Positions 42,501-50,872 of a DNA stretch of 64,000 nucleotides are shown here, one piece after another; position 1 is the stretch's first letter, and each line of letters begins with the position of its first letter. The notes below the pieces were generated by a model. The model ran no database searches. It saw only the letters and a list, made by a program, of their open reading frames with translations, and was not told where the DNA came from. The stretch is from assembly GCF_030372275.1 (NCBI RefSeq), contig NZ_JAUDDJ010000002.1; one strand, given 5' to 3'. This stretch comes from Lawsonibacter sp900766145 (GTDB taxonomy: Bacteria > Bacillota > Clostridia > Oscillospirales > Oscillospiraceae). A program made the translations under genes and the position numbers.

Positions 42501-43143
42501 TGTCAGTATAGGTGGCGCTGGTGGTGCCGCCTCCGCTCATATACACACCGCCGGAGCAGTCGTCAAACGTGCTGTCGGTAATGCTGACCTTAGAAGCATT
42601 TACATCCTTAATCGCATATTGAGCCAATCCGGAAAAGTCGCAGTCCGCAAAAGAGACACTGGATTTGCTGCCAATGGGACTGACCGCAACATTTTCAAAC
42701 ACACAGTCGGTGAAGGAGACACTTCCCGTGTTGTTCAACTGCAGCTCTGCGTCCAGCTTGTCGGGCTCAGCACTGGCTTGTGTTGTGTTCCATGCGCCGC
42801 AAACCAGGATCTTATCCTCAGGAGGCACCAGCCGGAAGGTTACGTTGGAGATGGCAATGTCCTGTTTCCCAGCAAACCGCTGGTACTGGGCATAGGCGGT
42901 TCCGCTGTAAAACTGAATTCGCTCAGGGGTGCAACCATCCACAAACGCCGGGTGGTCTGGGTGATTTTGTCTGCAGCCGCTGGCAGGGGCAATTTCTACT
43001 ACGACGCCCTGGCCGTCATATGTCCCACCGTCTTTGGTCACCGCATCCACAAACTGAGTCAGCGTGATTGTTTGCTCGCTATCTCCATTTTTTACCAGCA
43101 AATTGGCCTGGTCCTCCTCCTTTTTGTTTATCATTGTGGACAT
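39508..43143 (-). CDS. SLH-domain beta-helix surface protein lacking a signal peptide
   Basis: A 1211-residue protein. Beta-helix-like sequence covers about 60-950, with repeated ITLKDCTF and ISVTGNSFTG-type turns. A divergent InlB-type region follows (SGKNGKVTVSPQRAEQGETVTITVKPDEGYELDEL). Three SLH modules end it (FLDINTGAWYYDAVKYAVENG, FTDVSANDWYAKA and WAQTAMTWAVGEGLLSG). The N-terminus (MSTMINKKEEDQANLLVKNGD) is hydrophilic, with no signal peptide and no good ribosome-binding site before the first ATG. The gene may therefore be 5'-truncated or a silent cassette. The composition is GC-richer toward the SLH end. Confidence 0.8.
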   Translation of the reverse strand: MSTMINKKEEDQANLLVKNGDSEQTITLTQFVDAVTKDGGTYDGQGVVVEIAPASGCRQNHPDHPAFVDGCTPERIQFYSGTAYAQYQRFAGKQDIAISNVTFRLVPPEDKILVCGAWNTTQASAEPDKLDAELQLNNTGSVSFTDCVFENVAVSPIGSKSSVSFADCDFSGLAQYAIKDVNASKVSITDSTFDDCSGGVYMSGGGTTSATYTDNTFTDIGERGAIQFSTSGDYSQAAISITGNSFTGKDGEEAGFLRQLNFTITQETISQIMESNNIPADMFFTADSNDANDQLPAGCNFTSNNTVFDGQSYYQTMKAALEGIHLNGKSTLWCKPGADLGTLTHGHVCADLTIYGNGAYISGGERDFELDTYQYCHNATNSCNGLTKDTALTVYNLNGAAVWGQRTTACTVSIYLEGCQNMQRVYLSGTSGTNNITLKDCTFDATQKDAGKKASTCTLYSNAVGTILVDGCTFTGVQEPINLNNKAVSGTQKITVQDSTFKNCSTTDICISDVTWAAPIRIVSSEGADSKLTVRDCDFQYSSEKVSCNGDILLGDGRSDKESYPVYAEISGTSAEVQIQTPGDRTEGANHAQKVSVSASEQVELTNVVASIDGTEYASLAEAIQAAGSMSGNVTITLLNDVDISGMLKDNQTMDAFDLSASTSLTGLTIRGANQSVQIISGVDGNNIDGANYCPVLTVKLPAGASLMVENLTVPNDLLFDTTKGGTLVVQDCVFYGAQSGYPQAGSITYQDNLFEFKGTAENFHTCNAYPVWYKSDGALDFVFYNNTVIGYRGVHIETRSNNEVNIQVDHNHFVLKDEDHENKTIALQLVRYINGNVSFSDNYVDAYMAVCFFKDIQWVDGSLTIQNNQLSSGCKLYGSNEWDPDSGESGADAFAQSFINSIPAGDRTIHTGHTEHDYVNGVCTICGRREPSSGGGGSSTSGYLVSVDSGKNGKVTVSPQRAEQGETVTITVKPDEGYELDELTVTDKNGDSVKVSYKDDNKYTFKMPGSAVTVEATFQAVKEESPVDAFLDINTGAWYYDAVKYAVENGLMSGTGTYTFEPNTTLSRGMIAQMLYALEGKPSVSATNSFTDVSANDWYAKAASWTQSKGIITGYDDGRFAPNDPLTREQLALILYNYAQSKGYDTSAKADLSKYLDGSSTSSWAQTAMTWAVGEGLLSGRGLNMLYPTGTATRAEVAQIMMNFCENTAK

Positions 43144-43377
43144 TTTCTAGGTCTTGACTCAGCCGGCCTTCCTTTCTGTAAGCCCATCGTTTTCCAACAA
43201 AAAACTCTGGCCAGCCAGTGTCTAACAGGAAAGCCTTCCTATTTATGGATTTTAGCACGTTACCCTATGCAAGTCAACTTACTGTCCTGATATTCTGAAT
43301 CATATCTTTTTCTGAATTGATCCTACTTCCCTCCCCCCTGCTCCATCCATTTTTAACATTTCCCCTTTACAATAGAC

Positions 43378-43409
43378 AGAGGCAGCTGATTTAAAAATCA
43401 ACTGCCTCT
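43378..43409. terminator. Hairpins downstream of the LarA-like gene
   Basis: AGAGGCAGcTGATTT pairs with AAATCAaCTGCCTCT. Two more stems lie in the 367-bp gap 43144-43510: TTTTCTGTTG/CAACAGAAAA (about 43441-43471) and CACGGT/ACCGTG (about 43481-43498). The gap holds no gene that I recognise. Confidence 0.5.
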
Positions 43410-43510
43410 GAACCATCTCCAGTTCTGCATCGAAGGTGATCTTTTCTGTTGCTTCACCTCAACAACAGAAAATTTTTCCCACGGTTTAACTGACCGTGCC
43501 GTTTGCTGCG

Positions 43511-44701
43511 TTACGGATCATCAATCTCAAGCCTGGGAATCGATTTCGCTTCCTCCAGTAATGCTTCAGATATCTCAAACTCATCTAACCGCAATGTATT
43601 TTTTATTCGCACAATGCGGGGGTGGGCCTGATCAATAAAGCGGCAGGTTTTTACCGCTGCGGCCACCGCTTGTTCCTCATCTTCCATAATTACAGGGACC
43701 TGACAGGCCTGGGGATTGCAGCAGGCTAGTCCGTTGGTATAGACCGCCTTCAGGTCCAGTTTCTCAAAAAAGGTCTGGGTAATAAAATCGGCTACGTTGA
43801 CTGCCACGCCGTTTCCGTGGCTGGCTTCGGTCAGGTCACAGACCACAATGCGTTGAATTTTGGGCCCCTGAAACCCAACCACCGGTCCCACACTGCTGCG
43901 GCCGGTGATGTTAGGGTCCATCCCTGCGCCGCTGATATCCTTTCCAAATTCCTCTACTACCAGCACATCGATTTCTTTGAACGGAAGCCGGGGAAACAGC
44001 TGCTTGGACAATTCCAGAAGCTGGGGTTCCCGCTCAAACAGAGACTCGCCCGGAATGGCTTCAATCACCGCCGTGTGGTCATAGGCGTTTTCCACGATCG
44101 CAATGCCAAAACGCATATCTACCTGAGAAAGAACGCTTCGACCAGCTTCGGGGATGACACGGGCAAAATTTGTGGTGCCCTGCAGGTGAAGCGCATTGCA
44201 GCCCCGCTCTTTTCCAAATCCAATGGTCATCATTTTTACCAGACCGCTTTCAATCGGGCCGGAAAAGTCTGTGTGCAGCTTGACCCGGTTAATGGGCAGC
44301 ACCCAATCTGCCTGATAGGCACTCCGGGAAAAATACAGAGGGATCCCAGTGGGAGTCAATCCCAGAGAAACTGTGTCCATGTCAGCATCAATGGGGACCC
44401 CCATACTCTCCTCTGTGATACCGTAGGAGGCCAGCACCTGGCGCTGTCCCTCCGGCGTCGCTCCGCCATGGCTGCCCATAGCTGGAACAAGAAAAGGCTT
44501 CGCACCCAGCTCCAGCAGACAGTCTACGGTTGCCTTTACGATTTCGTCAATGCGGTGAATACCCCGGCTGCCGCATCCCACCGCCACTCGATCGCCGGGA
44601 TGGACACGCTCGCGGATCTCAGGGCGGCGAAATTGTTCCAATACTGCCTGCCGCACGTGGGTAATCTGCCTGGAATCAAAGGTTTGTCGTACGCGAATCA
44701 T
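43511..44701 (-). CDS. LarA-like (lactate racemase family, DUF2088) protein
   Basis: A 396-residue protein of the lactate racemase/DUF2088 family. It shows VAVGCGSRGIHR, PAMGSHGGATPEGQ, a PINRVKLHTDFSGPIESGLVKM segment and EEFGKDISGAGMDPNI. LarA proper uses a nickel-pincer cofactor to racemise 2-hydroxyacids, and relatives epimerise other hydroxyacids. It is the last gene of the cluster hydroxyacid dehydrogenase, DapA, YkvI, ProC, NhaC, LarA, so a hydroxyacid substrate is plausible. ATG 44701 is preceded by GGAGGTGC. Confidence 0.83.
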   Translation of the reverse strand: MIRVRQTFDSRQITHVRQAVLEQFRRPEIRERVHPGDRVAVGCGSRGIHRIDEIVKATVDCLLELGAKPFLVPAMGSHGGATPEGQRQVLASYGITEESMGVPIDADMDTVSLGLTPTGIPLYFSRSAYQADWVLPINRVKLHTDFSGPIESGLVKMMTIGFGKERGCNALHLQGTTNFARVIPEAGRSVLSQVDMRFGIAIVENAYDHTAVIEAIPGESLFEREPQLLELSKQLFPRLPFKEIDVLVVEEFGKDISGAGMDPNITGRSSVGPVVGFQGPKIQRIVVCDLTEASHGNGVAVNVADFITQTFFEKLDLKAVYTNGLACCNPQACQVPVIMEDEEQAVAAAVKTCRFIDQAHPRIVRIKNTLRLDEFEISEALLEEAKSIPRLEIDDP

Positions 44702-44807
44702 ATCAGCACCTCCAAGATAAAAGGACGGAAGATCAGGAGAGCTGTGCTCTCCTGATCTTCCGCTTGGTATGGGAATGGGAAAACAAACACATGGAAATCA
44801 GGATAGG

Positions 44808-46310
44808 TTATGTGTCCAGCTCTGCCATAGATTTGGCGCCGCCTTCTTCTGCTTCGATCTTGGCCAGTTCGGAGGCAGCCTGTTCATCTGTCAGGTTAAA
44901 CATGCCGATGTTGAACGCAGCCAGCAGCAAGGCAATAATGGGACACAGGTAGCTGAGAGTCAGGTATTTGAAGTAACCGTTGGCACCATAAATACTTACA
45001 CCCAGCGTAGCCATATAGAAGGCGCCCGACTGGCCCCAGGGGAACAGACAGGAGACGGTAGTACCCACGTCCTCCAGAGTACGGGACAGAGCGGGCAGGC
45101 CGATCTTATTTTTCACATAGCACTTCTTCCAGGCAGAACCGACGAAGACGGAGCTGAGGTAAGAGATGCCGGCCACGGCGTGAACCACAAAGATGGCAAC
45201 CTCTGCGGTAAATACGGCCTTGACGCGGGTGTTGGCAAAGTGCATGAGCGGTTCGACTGCCTTGTCTAAAATTCCGCACCGGATCAGAATAGCGGTCAGG
45301 GCAAAGCCGGTATAGCAGATCATGACCACATTTGCCATGGAGATCATGCCGCCTCGGTTCAGCAGATAGGAGACGTCACCCAGAATCTCCATTCCCTCAG
45401 GAGCTACACTGTCCACCGTAAAGCCCTTGATGGCGGCCACGGTGCTGGCAGTGATGGTAAACTTATCGCCCTGAGTAAGAACGCCGATGATCATGGCCAC
45501 TACGCTGGAGGCCAACAGAGAAGGAATGGTGGGCTTCTGCGTCACCGCCAGGATAAGCAGCATGATAACAGGAATCAGAAGCACAGGGGTCAGGTTGTAG
45601 ATCTGATCCAGCTGATGGATGATTTCAGTCGCCGATTCAGGAATCTGCGCGTCGCCGTGAGAGCTCAGGCCCAGAACCGTGTAGAAAATTACCGCGATGA
45701 TATAAGCGGGAATGGTGGTATAGAGCTGGGCGTGAATGTGACTCCACAGAGAGTTGCCTACACAGGCGGGAGCCAGGTTGGTGGTCTCGGACATGGGAGA
45801 GATCTTGTCGCCGAAGATGGCACCGGAAATAATGGCTGCGGCCATCAGAGCATCGTTAGCCTCCATCATCTGACAGATGGTCATGCAGGCAATGCCGCCC
45901 GTGGAGACGGAGGTCCAGGAGGAGCCGGTCATCACCGACAGCACAGAGCAAACCAGAAGGGCGCTGACGTACAGGAACTTGGGGCTGATCATCTCAAAGC
46001 CGTATTTGACCAGCAGAGGAAGGGTGCCGCTGAAAAGAATGGCGCCCAGGAACATGCCGATCAGCCACAGGATACAAACTGTAGGCGCCAGCTGGCCCAG
46101 CTTATCCGCAATGGCTTTTTCCAGATCGTTCCAGGTGTAACCCAAACGTACTGCGAAGAGCACAGCCACGATAGAGGCCAGCAGCATGGTGGCCTGTACC
46201 GCCACACCCAGGAACATGGCACCAATCACCAGTCCGAAGACCAGCACCACGCACAAATAGGCTTCAAAAGGAGTGGGTTCTCGCTTCGTTTTCGGTTTTG
46301 ATTTAGCCAT
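44808..46310 (-). CDS. NhaC-type Na+/H+ antiporter family protein
   Basis: A 500-residue membrane protein with about 11-12 hydrophobic helices. It has the NhaC/MleN pattern ILWLIGMFLGAILFSGTLPLL, MTGSSWTSVSTGGIA and GDKISPMSETTNLAPA. Members exchange Na+ for H+, sometimes malate for lactate (MleN). Its placement before a LarA-like gene makes organic-acid/Na+ exchange plausible. ATG 46310 follows AAAGGA; the longer frame adds 17 unlikely residues. Confidence 0.85.
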   Translation of the reverse strand: MAKSKPKTKREPTPFEAYLCVVLVFGLVIGAMFLGVAVQATMLLASIVAVLFAVRLGYTWNDLEKAIADKLGQLAPTVCILWLIGMFLGAILFSGTLPLLVKYGFEMISPKFLYVSALLVCSVLSVMTGSSWTSVSTGGIACMTICQMMEANDALMAAAIISGAIFGDKISPMSETTNLAPACVGNSLWSHIHAQLYTTIPAYIIAVIFYTVLGLSSHGDAQIPESATEIIHQLDQIYNLTPVLLIPVIMLLILAVTQKPTIPSLLASSVVAMIIGVLTQGDKFTITASTVAAIKGFTVDSVAPEGMEILGDVSYLLNRGGMISMANVVMICYTGFALTAILIRCGILDKAVEPLMHFANTRVKAVFTAEVAIFVVHAVAGISYLSSVFVGSAWKKCYVKNKIGLPALSRTLEDVGTTVSCLFPWGQSGAFYMATLGVSIYGANGYFKYLTLSYLCPIIALLLAAFNIGMFNLTDEQAASELAKIEAEEGGAKSMAELDT

Positions 46311-46448
46311 AATGATAATTCCTTTCTTGTTTCGAATTGACGGTTCAAAGCGGACGGACAAGTCAAGGGAAGGAAAGAAAGGCGTTGCGTCAAAATGGTG
46401 GACAAAGACACAAGGAAGAATCAGCCGGTGTAAGCCCTGGGGGCTGAT

Positions 46449-47282
46449 TTATTTGACCACTTCATTCATGCGGTCAACCGCATTGATGACCGCGTTAATG
46501 CAGGCCGCACGGAATCCGTCCCGCTCCAAAGAGACGGTGCCGCCGATGGTACCGCCGCCGGGAGAGCAGACGTTGTCCTTGAGAATCTCCGGGTGGATTC
46601 CCTGTTCCAGAACCATCTTTCCCGTACCCACCAGGGTCTGAGCGGCAATCTTAATCGCGTCAGCCCGGCTCAAACCCAGATAGACACCTCCATCGGCCAG
46701 CGCCTGGATCATAATGCCGCAGAATGCGGGACCGCAGCCGGAAATGCCGGTAAGCGGGTCGATCTGAGGTTCGGGAAGCAGCAGCCCAAGCCCGATCTGG
46801 TTAAAAATCTCCAGCGCCATGGCCTTGTGCTCCGGCTTGCAGTTCTTTCCGGGCACGATGCCGGCGCAGCCGGCACACACACTCATGGGGGTATTGGGCA
46901 TGATCCGGACCAGGGAGACCTGGGTCAAAGTCTCTTCCAGCGTGGAGGTAAGTACACCGCCCATGATGGAGAACACATAGTGCCGTTCCAGATCAAGACA
47001 CTGGTTAATAAAGGGGAGCAGTTTGGGGGCTACCTGAGGCAGAACAGCCAGAAATACCACATCGACCTGGTCGATGAGCTGCTTGATGCCTTCATTGGTG
47101 GAGGAATTGATGGGGTTGAGCCCATACTTTTCCTGAAGTTCCTGAAGGCGCTGATCCACAATATCCGCAACATACAGGTCCTCAGGCGGAATCAGACCCG
47201 CCTTTAAGATGCCGCTGAAAATTCCTTCGCCCATACGGCCGCCGCCAATAAATCCAATTTTTTTCCCAGTTAAAGTATCCAT
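46449..47282 (-). CDS. proC: Pyrroline-5-carboxylate reductase family protein
   Basis: A 277-residue ProC-type reductase. The Rossmann motif is KIGFIGGGRMGEGI and the family's LVRIMPNTPMSVCAGCAG and GISGCGPAF are present. It ends with the usual SPGGGTIGGTVSLERDGFRAACINAV. ProC makes proline from pyrroline-5-carboxylate with NAD(P)H. In this cluster, with transporter and aldolase genes, it may reduce another cyclic imine. It lies 21 bp after the YkvI-type gene on the same strand. Confidence 0.88.
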   Translation of the reverse strand: MDTLTGKKIGFIGGGRMGEGIFSGILKAGLIPPEDLYVADIVDQRLQELQEKYGLNPINSSTNEGIKQLIDQVDVVFLAVLPQVAPKLLPFINQCLDLERHYVFSIMGGVLTSTLEETLTQVSLVRIMPNTPMSVCAGCAGIVPGKNCKPEHKAMALEIFNQIGLGLLLPEPQIDPLTGISGCGPAFCGIMIQALADGGVYLGLSRADAIKIAAQTLVGTGKMVLEQGIHPEILKDNVCSPGGGTIGGTVSLERDGFRAACINAVINAVDRMNEVVK

Positions 47283-47303
47283 AGAGAGGTTCCTCCCATT
47301 GTT

Positions 47304-48458
47304 TTATTCCGAGTGGCGCGGGGATGCAGAAGACAGATGCTTTTGCCGCCGGCTCGCGCGAATCATTTTGATATCTGCTGCAAGAATAAACACGTACATG
47401 ATGTAGGCCAGCATACCGCCGATGTTCATAATGTAATTCATCAGCGTTTTGTAGGGGATAAACATGGTGATCACTACCCCGGCCACCCCCAGAACGACGG
47501 CCAGGAGTTTTGCTTTCCGGCTGCCATCGGGAGCAAAACGGGACACCGGAGTCCAAAGCAGAGGTACCGCCGTGGTAAAGCTGCCTCCGATGACGATGAC
47601 GGAGAAGATGGACGCCAGCGGCTTCCACAGAAAACCTGCCATCAGTACGCTGGGGACATCGCTGGCTCCCACTTTGTCCAAAACGGAGATCATCGCAAAG
47701 GCCACAATGAGCAGCACCAAGATAAACAGCACAGAGCCGGTCACGCTGCCCACCTGGATTTCCCGCTTACGTTCACTGTTTACCGCCATCATGGTAACAA
47801 AGGTGATAAACCAGATAACCACTGTGCCCATATAGTTCAGGGCGTTAATCACCGCGTTGGGGGCAATGGATTTTTCAATCCCAAAGTATTCCGGCCCCTG
47901 GGTATTAAGGGTGTCGAAGTGGGAGGCGACCTGCGGCCAGTTCTGCACCAGGGTGCCAATGGAAATCAGAGCGATGACCACCAGAAGAATTGTGCCCAGG
48001 CAGCCAAGAATGTCAGTGATTTTCTGCAGGCCCAGGGTAACTGTGAGGACCACGATTACGCTGAGACCTACAATGCCGATAATGCCCGGCATATTGAATT
48101 GTTCCTTCATTGTGCTGCCCACGCCGCCGATCATAAACAAATAGCAGGCGTAGCTAAATACCACGGTAAAATAGTCGTAAAACCGTCCGAAGTATTTGCC
48201 GCAAAAAAAGGTGAAAATATCCTCATTTTTTTCAAAGTGGTACCGAGAACCAGCGGCCGCAAAACTCAGGGACACCCAAATGATAATGGCCAGGATCACG
48301 GCCACCACCACGAACATCTCGTTGCCCCATGCCACAAAGTACATCAGCACCTCCTGGCCGGTAGCAAAAGCTGCACCAATCAGCAAGGACATGACCGCAC
48401 CGGCGTAAATCATCATCTTGCGGATGTGCATTTTTTCTTGGGGGGCGTTGGATTTCAT
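47304..48458 (-). CDS. YkvI-type membrane transporter, paralogue
   Basis: A 384-residue membrane protein starting KMMIYAGAVMSLLIGAAFATGQEVLMYFVAWG, with the GAAFATGQE segment in helix 1 like the GSGFVTGAES of the other YkvI-type gene, and about ten helices. Both share an FEN/FEK...FFCG...F(GR) region after helix 3. ATG 48458 lies 10 bp after GAGAGGAG. It belongs to the cluster with ProC and DapA-type genes, so it is the likely substrate importer there. Confidence 0.75.
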   Translation of the reverse strand: MKSNAPQEKMHIRKMMIYAGAVMSLLIGAAFATGQEVLMYFVAWGNEMFVVVAVILAIIIWVSLSFAAAGSRYHFEKNEDIFTFFCGKYFGRFYDYFTVVFSYACYLFMIGGVGSTMKEQFNMPGIIGIVGLSVIVVLTVTLGLQKITDILGCLGTILLVVIALISIGTLVQNWPQVASHFDTLNTQGPEYFGIEKSIAPNAVINALNYMGTVVIWFITFVTMMAVNSERKREIQVGSVTGSVLFILVLLIVAFAMISVLDKVGASDVPSVLMAGFLWKPLASIFSVIVIGGSFTTAVPLLWTPVSRFAPDGSRKAKLLAVVLGVAGVVITMFIPYKTLMNYIMNIGGMLAYIMYVFILAADIKMIRASRRQKHLSSASPRHSE

Positions 48459-48480
48459 GGCCAAGGCTCCTCTCTGACGA

Positions 48481-49365
48481 TCAGATGAGGTTCAGCGCCT
48501 TCATGGCCTTCTCCAACCGCTGGGCAGCGGGCTGGGAGACGGGCGTGAGGGGAATCGCCGTGGGGCCGCAGGGGACGCCGATGAGCTCCATGCCGTACTT
48601 CAAGGGGCCAGGATTGGTTTCAGCAAACATGGCGGCAATCAGCTCGGTATAGTCTGCCATAATATCCAGAGCCTCCTGAGCCTGGTGGGCCTTGACCAGA
48701 TCGTACATCTTGACCCAGGCAGCGGGAACCAGATTTGCAGAGGCCATCACCGCACCCTTGGCGCCCAGGGCCATAAGCATAACCGACAGGAACTCCTCAC
48801 CGCTGAGCACGTTGATCTTGTCTCCGACTCGGCGGATCATATCAATGGCCTGAGCAGGGCTGTTGTTGCACTCCTTAATGCCTACCAGATGCTTCATAGC
48901 ACCGCACAGATACTCCAGCGTCTCGGCGGTCATATTTACGCAGGTGCGGTAAGGAATGTTGTACACCAGCAGAGGGATATCCACAGCCTGGTCCAGAGCC
49001 ATATAGAAGTCGATGAGGCCCTGCTGGGAGGGGTGCACATAGTACGGAGTCATGACCAGTACGGCGTCGGCTCCGGCCTGCTGGCAATACTGGCAGAACG
49101 CGGTGCTCTCACCAATACCGGTCTCCAGATTGCCGATGACCACGGGAACCCGCTTGTTCACACATTTTACCGTCAGATCCACCGCTCGCCGGCGTTCGGC
49201 AACGGTCAGTGCGGTATACTCTCCGGTACCGCCCAGGGCCAGAATGCTGTGGACCTTGTTGGCCAGCTGGAATTCAATCAGCTTTTCCAGCTGCTCCTCA
49301 TTGACGGTGCGGTCGGGATTCAGAGGGGTTACGATGGCAGTCATGATGCCGCTGAGATCGATCAT
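48481..49365 (-). CDS. DapA/N-acetylneuraminate lyase family aldolase
   Basis: A 294-residue class I aldolase of the DapA superfamily with GGTGEYTALT, YYVHPSQQGLIDFY, YNIPYRTC and the Schiff-base Lys in VGIKECNNS. It differs from biosynthetic DapA (GTTGES and SRTG motifs in the chromosomal gene), pointing to a catabolic 2-keto-acid aldolase. ATG 49365 follows AAAGGAG with 9-bp spacing. It lies between the hydroxyacid dehydrogenase and the YkvI-type gene. Confidence 0.85.
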   Translation of the reverse strand: MIDLSGIMTAIVTPLNPDRTVNEEQLEKLIEFQLANKVHSILALGGTGEYTALTVAERRRAVDLTVKCVNKRVPVVIGNLETGIGESTAFCQYCQQAGADAVLVMTPYYVHPSQQGLIDFYMALDQAVDIPLLVYNIPYRTCVNMTAETLEYLCGAMKHLVGIKECNNSPAQAIDMIRRVGDKINVLSGEEFLSVMLMALGAKGAVMASANLVPAAWVKMYDLVKAHQAQEALDIMADYTELIAAMFAETNPGPLKYGMELIGVPCGPTAIPLTPVSQPAAQRLEKAMKALNLI

Positions 49366-49413
49366 AGTAATGGACTCCTTTCCAATCATATCGTCGCTTG
49401 CTGATTCAGCGGG

Positions 49414-50382
49414 TCAAAACTTGTTGACCCAGTTGTAGGTGTCTTTCCCGTCCAGAGCCTCCAGAACGGTGGAGGCCAAAATCTGAGAGCATCGCATAGA
49501 CGCCTCGATGGTGTTACCTCCAATGTGGGGGGTAAACATCACATTGTTCATGGTCAGCAGGGGGTTGTCCGGCTGAGGAGGTTCCTGCTCCAGAACATCC
49601 AGTCCAGCACCGGCGATCTGGCCCTCCTGCAGAGCATGGATCAGAGCGGCCTCATCCACTACGGGGCCGCGGCCCATATTGATGAGGTAGGCACTGGGCT
49701 TCATGACCTGGAACTGCTGTGTGGAGATCATGCCCCGGGTCTGGGGAGTCAACGGAGTGTGCAGGGAAATAAAATCAGCCTGTGCCAGCGCTTCGTTCAG
49801 ATCGGGAATCATCTCTACACCGATCTGTGCTCCGGACTCGGGGGAGACATAGGCATCGTAGGCAGTTACTTTCATGTCAAACGCCTTGGCCCGTACCGCC
49901 AGCGCCCGGCCAATCCGGCCGAGGCCCACAATCAAAAGGGTCTTTCCCATCACATCGTGGGTGCTGCGCTGATCTTTGGTAGCCCAGGTGCCGTCGCGTA
50001 CGCTGTCATCATTGATTTTCAGCGAGCGGCTGCAGGCCAAGATAAAGGTCATCGCATGTTCGGCCACAGTAATGTGACTGCTGTCAGGTACATTGAGTAC
50101 CCGTACCTTATGAGCGGTAGCTGCGGGAATATCGATGTTGTCCAGACCAATGCCGTGCTGTCCTACCACCTTCAGCGTAGGGCAGGCATCAAAGATTTCT
50201 GCTGTAATCTGCTCTACGCGGGTACAGATGGCTTCGCATTTATTTTCATTGATGTAGCGGATCAAGGTCTGGGCCTCTCCGTCAGGGGCCATGGTCACGC
50301 ACCCGTGTTCTTTCAGCAGTGCGACGCCGTTTGGTTTAATAGTAGGTTCCACCAAAAGAATGTTGTGTTTCATATTAGACAC
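49414..50382 (-). CDS. D-isomer-specific 2-hydroxyacid dehydrogenase
   Basis: A 322-residue NAD-dependent dehydrogenase with the Rossmann motif LLIVGLGRIGRALAVRAKAF, the Arg in INMGRGPVVDEAAL, the Glu in DVLEQEPPQPDNPLL and the catalytic His in FTPHIGGNT. It resembles 3-phosphoglycerate dehydrogenase but lacks the C-terminal ACT domain, so a catabolic hydroxyacid role fits. A GTG start is used because GGGAGGAG stands 4 bp before it. It is the first gene of the second cargo cluster. Confidence 0.88.
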   Translation of the reverse strand: MSNMKHNILLVEPTIKPNGVALLKEHGCVTMAPDGEAQTLIRYINENKCEAICTRVEQITAEIFDACPTLKVVGQHGIGLDNIDIPAATAHKVRVLNVPDSSHITVAEHAMTFILACSRSLKINDDSVRDGTWATKDQRSTHDVMGKTLLIVGLGRIGRALAVRAKAFDMKVTAYDAYVSPESGAQIGVEMIPDLNEALAQADFISLHTPLTPQTRGMISTQQFQVMKPSAYLINMGRGPVVDEAALIHALQEGQIAGAGLDVLEQEPPQPDNPLLTMNNVMFTPHIGGNTIEASMRCSQILASTVLEALDGKDTYNWVNKF

Positions 50383-50637
50383 AAAGCTCCTCCCTCAAAT
50401 GAACGTATTTTGTCTGGCAAAACAGCCAAAAGCAGAATGGAAAGTGGTATAATTATTATACATGACGCATATTTTTTCCACTATCCTTTCCTTGAGGTTT
50501 CAACGGTGTTCCAATTAACAAACATAAGGAGAATCACAAAAATTCCTTATTGGTATGGCTGCGGCTACAATAAGACTGCAATGCAAAGGGTGTGGAAACT
50601 GTTCTGCCAAGACAAAAAACCTGTTCACCTTAATTTT

Positions 50638-50688
50638 TTGGGCCGGCAGGCAAAAATCGTTTTGAACGGTTTTTGTCTGTCGGCCCAA
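50638..50688. repeat. Long imperfect hairpin in the dehydrogenase-DapA gap
   Basis: A 24-bp arm starting TTGGGCCGGCAGGCAAAAA pairs with its complement (three mismatches) around a 3-base loop. It lies in the otherwise featureless, AT-rich 490-bp gap 50383-50872. It probably ends the second DapA transcript, although the U-run is weak. Confidence 0.55.
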
Positions 50689-50872
50689 TTTAAATGGTAA
50701 AACGGCAAAGACATTACATATGTTAGTTTTTTAAGAAAATAAACTAAAAAAAGAAAAATATTACCAAAAAACGGACTCTTGTCAGGGAAGAAGTTTATGG
50801 TATAATAAAAAAGAAGAAAAGTTAACAAACGTTTCTCCCAACAAGAGAGGTGGATTGTGCTGTTCTCTCAGA

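Noticed and set aside
40393..43290. 965-codon open frame on the plus strand opposite the second SLH gene
   Set aside because: Same reason: antisense of beta-helix repeats. The minus strand carries SLH motifs and a matching terminator.
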